Shown: positions 37,200-46,150 of the stretch, in pieces
How the letters are laid out: every line of letters begins with the position of its first letter
How positions within the stretch are numbered: position 1 is the first letter of the stretch
DNA from: Scylla paramamosain
Taxonomy: Eukaryota; Arthropoda; Malacostraca; Decapoda; Portunidae
Assembly (NCBI RefSeq): GCF_035594125.1
Contig: NW_026973671.1
Coordinates: 2,017,501-2,081,500, forward strand
Reading direction: 5' to 3'
Length of the DNA stretch: 64,000 nucleotides
Notes under the pieces: model-generated
What the model was told of the DNA's origin: nothing
Database searches by the model: none
What the model saw: only the letters and a program-made list of their open reading frames with translations
Program-made: the position numbers and the translations under genes

Positions 37200-37439
37200 A
37201 TAATAATAAAAAAGAAAGCTAAAAACAAGGACAGGCCAAACTGATTTATTGTTTATGTAATAAGTCCATTTTCACCTTCTGAATTATTGTCTCCAAGTGT
37301 CAATTACTAAGACTCTTCTTCCTCCGCCTCCTCCTGCTGCTGCTGCTATTATTGTTGCCGTTCTTGCACACCGGTACACACGCGCCAGTCTTTATGTAAG
37401 AACTCCTCCTTCCCTTCAGTTACCTTCCCTTCAGCAGAT

Positions 37440-37530
37440 AGAATCCTTCTCTTTAAGACGGCCCCGGGCAGACAGCTCGGTGGGCAGCTTTCATGGTCCT
37501 CGGAGGGGCGGGAGTGGATACTTTTCTTAG
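37440..37530 (+). CDS. Possible terminal exon, unidentified Ser/Arg-rich peptide
   Basis: A pyrimidine tract ending CTTCCCTTCAG makes a good 3' splice-site candidate at about 37,434. The following frame reads IESFSLRRPRADSSVGS and ends at TAG 37,528-37,530. Composition is Ser/Arg/Gly-rich. No partner exon or family is recognised. Confidence 0.18.
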
Positions 37531-37663
37531 GGCGAGACGACTGACAATCAATACCTGATGACGCTGATGACTGGTTTTGTGGGCATTGTGAAGGCGAGGA
37601 CGGGGCTGATGACTATCTGCTACTTGCTGCCGTGCGTCTTGCCACACTGACTTTGGTGAGCTG

Positions 37664-37870
37664 ATGAGGCTGTTCTCTGGCTTACGTGCGCTCAACTTGA
37701 CCGCCTTCCTTGCTTCCAGGGCTTTGCTTTTTAAGTCAGCTTTGGGAAGTGTCCCCGCCGGTAGGGTAGTGACGCAGAGCTACTCCTCGTTGGGCAGCGC
37801 GGCAAAGCGGCCACTTTTTTGTGAATGTGTGGAGAAGAGTCAGGAGATGGTGATGCAGGCCCTTCGTTAA
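37664..37870 (+). CDS. Possible small ORF, 68 residues, transit-peptide-like
   Basis: Starts MRLFSGLRALNLTAFLASRA, rich in Arg, Leu, Ala and Ser with no acidic residue until Glu in CECVEKSQE, which resembles a mitochondrial targeting N-terminus. It ends at TAA 37,868-37,870 and no family is recognised. It might be a short gene, a first exon or chance. Confidence 0.18.
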   Translation: MRLFSGLRALNLTAFLASRALLFKSALGSVPAGRVVTQSYSSLGSAAKRPLFCECVEKSQEMVMQALR

Positions 37871-38071
37871 GCATCGTTAGGCTTCCTTTCCTTCACTTCT
37901 TGTAAGAGTGCAGCGAGTCACCGTCAGTGGCTATGATGCAGGTGTCGTCCTCAGTGAAGAAAACGTTACATTGCAATTTCTTTCCTTTCTTTTTTCTTTC
38001 GTGACGTCATTGTAACGTTCAACTATAACCTAAGAGTAATCAACCATCAAACCAATACTTCCGTTTTTTTG

Positions 38072-38074
<3 letters not shown>

Positions 38075-38104
<30 letters not shown>
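38075..38104. repeat. (CA)n microsatellite
   Basis: About 15 units; a second shorter CA run lies at 38,131-38,146. Confidence 0.93.
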
Positions 38105-38107
<3 letters not shown>

Positions 38108-38718
38108 CAGCTATCCAGTTAAACGCGCGCATACACACACACACACGTACACAGAGGGCAGACACATAAACACCACAGTATCCTTGGGGCCCAACCTGCC
38201 GAGCCCCGCCGAGCCCAGCCCAGCCCCGCCCGTCTCTGCCACGGTAACAGTTTCTCCCCGTCAATATTTAGCGTAAATTTCAGGATTTCTAGCTGTTTCT
38301 AGACTCGTGTTATATAGCAGTAGGAGAAGGAAGAAAGTGAAGGGTAGAGGAAAAGTATGAAGGGGAGGAAAAGTGACTAGGTACCGAGGAAAGGAGGAAA
38401 AAAAAAAAAAAACATTTCGGCTCAATATCATTATTCTTTTTTCTATTAATGGAGTTGGCATTGTTTTGATATTTGATTTATTATTAGAAGACTATAACAA
38501 GTAATGATTCATAATAAAATCTAGTCTAGCTGTGATTTTCTAGTCTAGCTTTGATTTTATTTTTCGAAAAATAAGTACATTTTACTTATTTTTATTTATC
38601 TATTTTCGTATCCAAACGACAGGCTCTTAATATACAGCAGAAGAAACAAGCCTGGGAGGAAATATGCTGAAATGGAGAGTTGAGGAGGTGGGCCAGACAT
38701 CAGCTCACGACATTGTTG

Positions 38719-39076
38719 GAACACGCGGTGTTGCCGCTTCTTCCATGTGAAGAGCGTATGGCTTGAGATACCGGGTATTTAGCAGTTCTTTTATTTCCGC
38801 TTGTAAATAAACAAAAAGTACTTCTTATTCTATTAGCTAAATGAAGACAATAAATGTGAACAGTCAACAGCACAAGACTCGTATCCTGTTTGCGCGCGAA
38901 CACGCGGTGTTGCCGCTTCTTCCATGTGAAGAGCGTATGGCTTGAGATACCGGATATTTAGCAGTTCTTTTACTTCCACTTGTAAATAAATAAAATGTAC
39001 TTATTATTCTATTAGCTAAACTAAGACAACAAATGTGAACAGTCAACAGCACAAAACTCCTCTCCAGTTTGCGCGC
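38719..39076. repeat. 179-bp tandem duplication (satellite-like), two copies
   Basis: GAACACGCGGTGTTGCCGCTTC begins at 38,719 and 38,898, and both copies end in TTTGCGCGCG. The first ~70 bp are almost identical; the rest differs by roughly a dozen substitutions. The minus-strand frame remains open through most of both copies without resembling a known protein. Confidence 0.9.
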
Positions 39077-39288
39077 GCATTTCTCTGCTGTGGCGTGTTT
39101 TGTGGCTCCTCGCTGAACACTTCTATCTCTTGACGCTGTGAGTTAGGCTACTTTGACGGTGACTTGAACACTACCACACTGGGCTGCTGTGTGTGTGAGG
39201 AAGGTGTGGTGGAGCTGTGAAGTGTGGCAGAGGTGGTGGAGGGAAGCAAGCTGTGCGTTACCCTACAACCATCACCACCACCGCCGCC

Positions 39289-39393
39289 ATGTCATCTTCG
39301 TCTTCTTCCTTCTCTTTATTCTTTTCCTCCTTTCCCTCCGCTGACGTGTGTGTGGTGTTCCTTGACCGCCGTCATGAGAAAGAGAATATGCAA
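39289..39393 (+). CDS. Possible first coding exon, unidentified
   Basis: ATG in the favourable context GCCGCCATGT opens a frame (MSSSSSSFSLFFSSFPSADV..RHEKENMQ) that reaches CAAG|GTAGGT, a near-consensus 5' splice site at 39,394. No downstream exon is identifiable here and the Ser-rich start may be a trinucleotide artefact. Confidence 0.2.
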
Positions 39394-40219
39394 GGTAGGT
39401 ACAGCTCCTACTTGCGCAGGCTTTGACGTCAAAAGTTAATGTAATCAGTGTGTGTGTGTGTGTGTGTGGAAGAAACGGGATCATAACCGAAAACCATATG
39501 CATAATATGCTATACTAATTTATTATGTAAGTTGAGTACTCCTCACACATACTCAACACATATCTTCAGTACGTACGTATGTATGTTCCTCTCATCATCA
39601 TTGTGATGTACAGCTTACTGTATATTATGAGAAAGAATAAATAATTGACTGACAGACAGACAGACTGACTGACTGACTGACTACTACTACCAGTCTAATA
39701 GCATAGGAATAAAGTAAAACACTACTACTACTACTACTACTACCAGTCTAATAGCATAGGATTAAAGTAAAACGGTGAATAAGTGTAAGAAAAGGAAAGT
39801 AATTTTTAAAATTGAATGGTGTTTAAGTGAATTGTTGATAAGCTTGATTAATAAAGGAATACATGTGAAGTAAGAAACAATAAATTAAGTCATAGTAAGA
39901 GAAAATAAAGAAACATGTAAAAAGTGAAGTGGATGAGTAAAATTTATGTAAAAAAAAAAAAGGTAAAATCAAATAAAAAGCAAAAAAAGTTTGCAGCATC
40001 ACACGGCGCTTCTCTTGCTAATCTGGAATGGCGAGGTGGGGATTTCTTGTAAGGGTCATGAGAGCTTCCCAAAGGCGAGGAACACGTGCTGGTGATCTCT
40101 TGGTAATGAGAGGCAGAGGGGGAGGTGTAGAGGATAGGGTGACGGGGTACCATTGTTCTGGAGTCTTCCTGTGTTACCATTCGGAATACTTGGGAAAATT
40201 AAAGAAAAAAAATACATGG

Positions 40220-40222
<3 letters not shown>
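39394..40222. other. Non-coding; short duplications
   Basis: Contains (GACT)/(GACA) repeats at 39,648-39,682 and a ~60-bp duplication of ACTACTACCAGTCTAATAGCATAGGA at about 39,682-39,775. The rest is AT-rich with no gene recognised. Confidence 0.45.
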
Positions 40223-40257
<35 letters not shown>

Positions 40258-40273
40258 TCATACATTTAGGAAA

Positions 40274-40355
<82 letters not shown>

Positions 40356-40372
40356 TTCAGTCAAATATCTAT

Positions 40373-40403
<31 letters not shown>
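40223..40403. repeat. (GA)n, (CT)n, (GT)n cluster
   Basis: GA 40,223-40,253, CT 40,277-40,352, GT 40,375-40,403. The GA and CT blocks are inverted across 23 bp and can form a 31-bp stem. Confidence 0.93.
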
Positions 40404-40404
<1 letters not shown>

Positions 40405-40699
40405 GAAGGAATGGGGAGGCACACCGGACAGCCCTGCCCATCTGTCTGTCTGTATGTCTGTCTGCCTCGTGATCTGCCGGTTCACGTGAATAAACGAGAA
40501 AACTTTTTTCATTAACATACCAACTCTAGTATGCGTAAGTCCATGCCACTGAGAGACCGACAGATACACACGAACAGACAGACAGACAAACGGGCGGACA
40601 CGCGGCGACTCTGCCTGTCCTTCCCTGCTCAGATAAATGCAGAGAGGGATCGTGTATCTCTCACCATCAGCCTAGACACGTATTTTGCAACTTTTCCTT

Positions 40700-40775
40700 G
40701 CCATCATGACTGGTTTCAGAGGCCACACAGCAACAGTCGGGTTATCTTGAGTGTTTTATCCATCACTAATTTTGT
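40700..40775 (-). repeat. Dispersed repeat R1, minus-oriented copy
   Basis: TTTCAGAGGCCACACAG, GGGTTATCTTGAGTGTTTTATCCATCACTAATTTTGTTTTATG, the same order as at 25.5 kb. Confidence 0.45.
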
Positions 40776-40778
40776 TTT

Positions 40779-41140
40779 ATGTAAGAGGGGCTCCAGCCTA
40801 CGACCACCAAAAAAAAAAAGAAAGGAAAAAAAGGCCAGATCTTGAAGGAAAGAGCCAAAGGGATTATCCAGAATTTGAGAATAAATGTCTTGAGACCTCC
40901 CTTCTTGAGTTCCAGTCGTAGGAAGGAAGAAATACTATACGTAAGTAGGCAGGGAGTTACAGAGTTCATCAGTAAAAGGGATGAAGATTTGAGACTACTG
41001 GTTAACTCTTACATTAGGGAGGTGGACGAGATAGGAGTGAGAGGAAGAAAGTCGTGTGCAGCGTGGCTACGGGAGGAGGGCAGGCATGCAGTTAGCAAGA
41101 TCAGAGGAAGAGTTAGCGTGAAAATAGTGGTAGAAAATGG
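40779..41140 (-). mobile_element. Jockey-like LINE 3' fragment, antisense
   Basis: The reverse complement runs parallel to 54,890-55,250. CTACCACTATTTTCACGCTAAC, CTAACTGCATGCCTGCCCTCCTCCCG and GCTGCACACGACTTTC match the RT C-terminal region, then a diverged 3'UTR. Frameshifts and stops occur throughout, so it is a dead fragment. Confidence 0.75.
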
Positions 41141-41149
41141 CAACTTCTT

Positions 41150-41315
41150 AAACTTTTTTTATTTTATTTTTTATGTAGGAAGGATACTGGCCAAGGGCAA
41201 CAAAAATCTAATAAAAAAAAATGCCCACTGAAATGCCAGTCCCATAAAAGGGTCAAAGCAGTAGTCAAAAATTGGTGGGTAAGTGTCTTGAAACCTCCCT
41301 CTACAAAATATAAGA
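41150..41315 (-). mobile_element. Second jockey-like LINE 3' fragment, antisense
   Basis: AGGAAGGATACTGGCCAAGGGCAACAAAAATC..TGCCCACTGAAATGCCAGTCCCATAAAAGGGTCAAAGCAGTAGTCAAAAATTGGTG is nearly the exact reverse complement of 55,150-55,245. It is younger-looking than its neighbour and truncated to about 165 bp. Confidence 0.85.
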
Positions 41316-41519
41316 GACAGTGACAGAGCAGAGACTTTAGGTGTGATTTTGTTCTGGGTGATTATTCCTTGAACACACACACACACACACACACACACTA
41401 TAGAGAAAGACAATCATACGTGCAGGTATAGTGTAAAAATCAAGATAGTGTGTAATAAGGTCAGTGACCGTACGATTGTGCCAATAAAACAATATTTGTA
41501 TTTATTTTTCTTTAATCTA

Positions 41520-41522
<3 letters not shown>

Positions 41523-41610
<88 letters not shown>
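41523..41610. repeat. (CT)n microsatellite
   Basis: About 44 perfect units. Confidence 0.95.
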
Positions 41611-41614
<4 letters not shown>

Positions 41615-41727
41615 CAGTCCACGTAAAGGTATAAAATAAATGAATAAAACTAAACCTGGCGTGTTTTCAATCCCTTTCCTTTGTTACCAGTCAGACAAAG
41701 AGATTGGAAGGCAGATGGAGAGAGAGT

Positions 41728-41730
<3 letters not shown>

Positions 41731-41818
<88 letters not shown>
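41731..41818. repeat. (AT)n microsatellite
   Basis: About 43 perfect units, self-complementary. Confidence 0.95.
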
Positions 41819-41822
<4 letters not shown>

Positions 41823-41980
41823 TTTTTTTTTCTTTATATGTAGATAGATGTAGATATAAATGCATATATATATATAAATATAGGCGAGAGAGAGAGAGCG
41901 AGAATGTTATTGCATTGGGGAATATATGGGGAGTAAGGTGATAGAATCTTAATGTTAGGGAATACTACTTCTGGAGGCAT

Positions 41981-41982
<2 letters not shown>

Positions 41983-42015
<33 letters not shown>
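41983..42015. repeat. (GT)n microsatellite
   Basis: About 16 units. Confidence 0.94.
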
Positions 42016-42018
<3 letters not shown>

Positions 42019-42628
42019 CCATCACAGCCTGCGAACACCTCGCTGGCAATACACCGCGCCACATCATGCAATAAACAGTTCACCATAAGCACAGCAGTAC
42101 AAAGTTAGAAGCCTAAGATAAACATTATACCATCAACACTTCAGGGATAAACTTACTATTCTAAATATTCTAGTGTCAACTTCATACTGCGAACATATTG
42201 CTCGATAGCAGGAAATAGTGGACTTGTTTTGCAGTGGCAGCGGGAGCAAAGTGAAACACGGAGGCTTCTCATCCAAAAGATCGGCCTGACGTGACTGTGT
42301 GTATGATGCATTTAAAACATTTCAAACTTTATTAATAGAAAAAAAATATTAATAGAAAAAAAATGAAATATGTTTAAGATAGTTACACATGAAGGGTAAA
42401 CTAAAACTTTTTTTCAGGCAATGTATGTATTTGTTTATAATTTCATTCTATTTATGTATTTATTTACTTATTGTATTTGCCTGTAGCGCTTCTAAGATAT
42501 TCTATTTTCGAGGTTTGGATGTGTTTCCGCTTGTAACAGTGTAAGCCAGATTTATTGTATTATTTTGTACTAATTCTTTTAAGGAACTTTTGTCATTCTT
42601 ACTAGGAGAGCACCAACAACAGCAGCAC
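42016..42628. other. Non-coding, no gene recognised
   Basis: AT-rich unique sequence. TTAATAGAAAAAAAAT is duplicated near 42,332-42,362. Confidence 0.45.

Positions 42629-42671
<43 letters not shown>
42629..42671. repeat. (CA)n microsatellite
   Basis: About 21 units. Confidence 0.95.
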
Positions 42672-42673
<2 letters not shown>

Positions 42674-42792
42674 CAGTTCCTGAAGGTGTACAGTTCCCGT
42701 AAATCTTGGTGGCGGGAAGTACTTGTTAAAAAGTTAGAAAAGTAAATAGAAAACCTTGATAGCCAGTTATTGGAACTACACACCCACGCATC

Positions 42793-42796
<4 letters not shown>

Positions 42797-42881
<85 letters not shown>

Positions 42882-42966
42882 CTCTCCTCCTCTCTCTCTC
42901 TCCCCCCCCCACCAAACTGCCTCACCACCACCACCACCACCACCACCACCACCACCATCACCACCA
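42797..42966. repeat. Interrupted (CT)n followed by (CAC)n
   Basis: CT with several CTCC interruptions to about 42,902, poly-C, then CAC triplets from about 42,924. The whole block is nearly pure pyrimidine then CCA. Confidence 0.92.
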
Positions 42967-43604
42967 TGAACTCACCAGCCTTTACAAGACGCAGGTAGAC
43001 AGGAAATATTCAAATTCTTGGCGTAACTTGCACACATGGGACACGAGGAGAGTGTAATAGACGCGTCGGCAACTTACGACTCAAGACGCAACAACATGAA
43101 TATCAATACGTGAATGGGAATCGCATTGAGTTCACTGATTGGTGGCTGCTGCTGCTTCCCCCACCTCGCCTCCCTCCACCACCACCACCACTTCCTCCTT
43201 TCATCCTCCTTGTTATTGCAGAGTGTGGCGAGTGTACAGCACATAACGACGCCTTTTATATCTAACTAGACACCAGGACTCGGCAAACGATCCACTTTCT
43301 CGGTTCTTTCAAGGAGTTCACACAATAGCCGCTAGGACCGCCAGCCGCCCGCGACCCCAAGCTTGCACCAGTTACTGCCTCAATCTACATGTATTGCTCC
43401 GCGCCCTTTGTGTTGATCCCCGACGCTGGGCACAACACTCGCTCTCTCTGCTGGTGATAAATAGACCGATAAATAGACCGCACTCACAAGAATTCCCATT
43501 TCCATGTAGGAATTCTGCCCGGGGCTCAGAGTGACAGCAAAAATGCGAAGCCCATCCGTCCATCCCGCCCCGCCAGCCTAACGCTCACGGCTCCCGCTGC
43601 TCCC
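42967..43604. other. Non-coding, no gene recognised
   Basis: Moderately GC-rich around 43,330-43,600 with no motif. A 13-bp direct repeat (ATAAATAGACCG) lies near 43,457-43,480. Confidence 0.4.
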
Positions 43605-43639
43605 GCATTCCGATTCGATGCTGTTTTCTGGGGCCTCTG

Positions 43640-44140
43640 TGTTCTTGCAGCATATCTTTCCTTCCTGGAGAGATTTACTAGACAAAACTACCCGTTTATC
43701 GTGTTATCGGGCGCAAGAATCATTAATTGCCTTGTAGGATGATCTGTATTTTTGAAGTGCTTTCTTGTATCGTTGTTGTGTGCCATTGCATTGTTGCTTT
43801 TCTTTCTGTGGAGATTCACTGGAGAAAACTGCTCGTCCCTCTTGTTATCAGGCATAAGAATGTTTAATTGTCTTGTATTGTGATCTTTTGAAGCGCTTTG
43901 ATCTCTTGCAACGAATGTTCTCTGTTGTTTCGTGGTGTTTGTGTGTTCCTGCAGCGCGTCTTTCCTAGCTTCCTTCCGGGGTTTACTGGACAAAACTGCT
44001 CCTACTTGTAGTTATTAAGTATAGGAGTCCTTCATTAGGTTAGGTTAGGTTAGGTTAGGTTATTTTGAAGGAATTGTTTTCTCTTAACCATTGTGTTCTT
44101 GCGGCGCTTCTTTCTTCTTTCCTTCCTGTATTTTGTTGAC
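43640..44140. repeat. Decayed ~150-bp tandem repeat, four units
   Basis: Units starting near 43,640, 43,782, 43,942 and 44,092 share GTGTTCYTGCAGCG..TCTTTC, CTTCCTGGAGATTTACTGGACAAAACTGCTCGT, GTTATCAGGCATAAGAAT and TTTTGAAGCGCTT, in order. The third unit carries the TTAGG run in its middle. Confidence 0.7.
44035..44062 (+). repeat. Interstitial (TTAGG)n telomere-type repeat
   Basis: Five perfect TTAGG units plus TTA. TTAGG is the common arthropod telomere repeat. Its position inside a decayed satellite unit shows this is interstitial and not a chromosome end. Confidence 0.9.
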
Positions 44141-44195
44141 CACAGCACAGCACAGCGCAGCACAGCACAGCACAGCACAGCACAGCACAGCACAG
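44141..44195. repeat. (CACAG)11 pentanucleotide repeat
   Basis: Eleven units, one reading CGCAG. It begins immediately after the last unit of the ~150-bp array. Confidence 0.93.
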
Positions 44196-44277
44196 CATAA
44201 TTCCAATAACTAGCATACTCCAACAAATTGTTCTTACAGTAAATACATTAGACACAACTAAAACATTAGAAACATGC

Positions 44278-44278
<1 letters not shown>

Positions 44279-44346
<68 letters not shown>
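44279..44346. repeat. (CA)n microsatellite
   Basis: About 34 perfect units. Confidence 0.95.
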
Positions 44347-44348
<2 letters not shown>

Positions 44349-44934
44349 CCTCCTCTGTCTCTCATTTCCACACCTTCATTCCACACCTCAAAATGTAAAT
44401 AAAACTAATTACACGGCAAGATGTTGGAAGGAGTAAAGATCAGAGTAATCACGTTAATTAATCTCACAGTGGTGCGCTCGCTGCCGCCTGCTCCCTCCTC
44501 CTCTCCCTCTCTCTTTCTCTTAGTAGTCTTGTTAATTTGATTCCCTGGCACCAACCTCTGCCAACCGCCGCTACATTGACTACTCTACTGCTGTGCGGCG
44601 CCAATCTCTTGCTGCATAGAGGGAGTGGAGGTGCTAATTTACGTTGACTGCCGCCACTCATGCTTCTCTCTATCCCTGCTTCCCTCAACTCACCGCTCTG
44701 GCGTGGAAAGATTACTACCTGGATTTTGTCTAATACGCGTGTGGGTGGAATGAGGAGTAAGGCACTGTGTTTCTTACTTTACTTGATTTCTTTTCTTTTT
44801 TTTCTCTCTCTAATTGTAAGCAGTAAGAAGAAATGTTATGTCTAATACCCGTACAGGAAAAGAGAGGTGCGCTGTGTTCCTTGTTTTTACTAGATTATTT
44901 AGCTAGTTATTGAATGAATGAGTGTTTTTATTTT
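44347..44934. other. Non-coding, no gene recognised
   Basis: 44,460-44,640 is moderately GC-rich with open frames on both strands but no motif or convincing splice site. Confidence 0.4.
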
Positions 44935-45189
44935 TATAGCGACAAATAAACAAGATTTCTATATTGTTAACAGAAGGAACACTCTTGAAAACCTGGCTAA
45001 TAACCTCTGAATCCTTTGAAAATACTCGTGGTGGAGTGGCAAGGGTTTGAAAAGATTTCTACCTTACTAACAGAAAAAAATATTCTTGAGAACCCGGCTT
45101 ACTATCTGTGCTGAAGTGACACGGGTTTTTGTAGTTCTGATGACAGATTAACAAGATTTCTACATTATTAATAGAAGAAGCACTTTTGA
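44935..45189 (+). repeat. Dispersed repeat R1, three tandem plus-oriented copies
   Basis: AACAAGATTTCTAYATTRTTAACAGAAG.AACACTCTTGARAACC.GGCT recurs at about 44,950, 45,050 (AAAAGATTTCTACC) and 45,150, with GACACGGGTTTTTGTAGTTCTGATGACAGATTAACA between. It is the best copy set for defining the family; no coding capacity. Confidence 0.65.
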
Positions 45190-45196
45190 CAACAAC

Positions 45197-45239
<43 letters not shown>

Positions 45240-45254
45240 CTACTACTACCACTA

Positions 45255-45318
<64 letters not shown>

Positions 45319-45325
45319 TACTACT
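45190..45325. repeat. (CAA)n(CTA)n compound trinucleotide repeat
   Basis: CAA triplets to about 45,240, then CTA triplets with a few CCA interruptions. It follows directly on the last R1 copy. Confidence 0.94.
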
Positions 45326-45408
45326 GGGAGTTTGGCAGCTCAGGATACGAGAGACTTGGAGTGTTAGCGATCGGGAGTCGGGAGGCGTGGACGGTCATAG
45401 TGTAACTT

Positions 45409-45514
<106 letters not shown>

Positions 45515-45659
45515 CCCTTTGAGAGGCGGCGACTCGATCTTGTGCGGACTGTGATTGAGTGAAGTGCGCCAAGTTTAGGGAAGAGGGGAAACATTGAGGG
45601 AGGGAGGATGGGGATGAGGAGAGGATGAAGAGGAGAAATGAATGAGAGTAGCGGGGAAC

Positions 45660-45905
45660 AAGATTTAACCTAATGTAACTTAACCTAGCGTATCCTGACG
45701 TTCCTTATCTTGAGCCAGCCTAACATTCTAACCAAACTTAACCCAACCAAACTTAACGTACATAGACTTAACCTAACTTAACCAGAATCAAACCTTTCCC
45801 TTCCAAACCTAATCTAGCGTCACCCAAGTAAAACTAATCTTACGTAACCAACCAATCAACAAGAGGAAAGATTTTTGGTGGAAATAACCAAACTTAACCT
45901 AAGAT
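45660..45905 (-). repeat. Degenerate telomere-like (AACCT)n region
   Basis: TTAACCTAA, TAACTTAACCTA, CTTAACCCAACCAAACTTAAC, ACTTAACCTAACTTAACC and ACTTAACCTAAG recur irregularly, with C confined to one strand as in CCTAA telomere DNA. Diverged and interstitial. Confidence 0.55.
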
Positions 45906-46150
45906 ACAATCAATCTAATATATCACGAAAGGATTATTATATGTTTATTTATATATTCATTTTATTTTATTTTATTTCATTTTATTTTATTTATTTATTT
46001 AATTATTTATTTTTGAGAGGCGGGGTAAGACTCAACACGTAACCTTGAGTCTGGCGAGAGAGAGAGAGAACATAAGAACATAAGAAATAAGGGAAGCTGC
46101 AAGAAGCGACCAGGCTTACACGTGGCAGTCCCTGTATGAAACACTCCTAC

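Larger units (their letters stand above)
37198..38074. other. Mostly non-coding; moderately GC-rich with two possible exons
   Basis: 37,310-37,900 is the most protein-like stretch outside the transposons: GC content rises and two non-repetitive open segments occur (listed separately). No confident gene model can be drawn. Confidence 0.35.

Noticed and set aside
44035..44062. True chromosome end
   Set aside because: Only about five TTAGG units with ordinary sequence on both sides, so it is interstitial.
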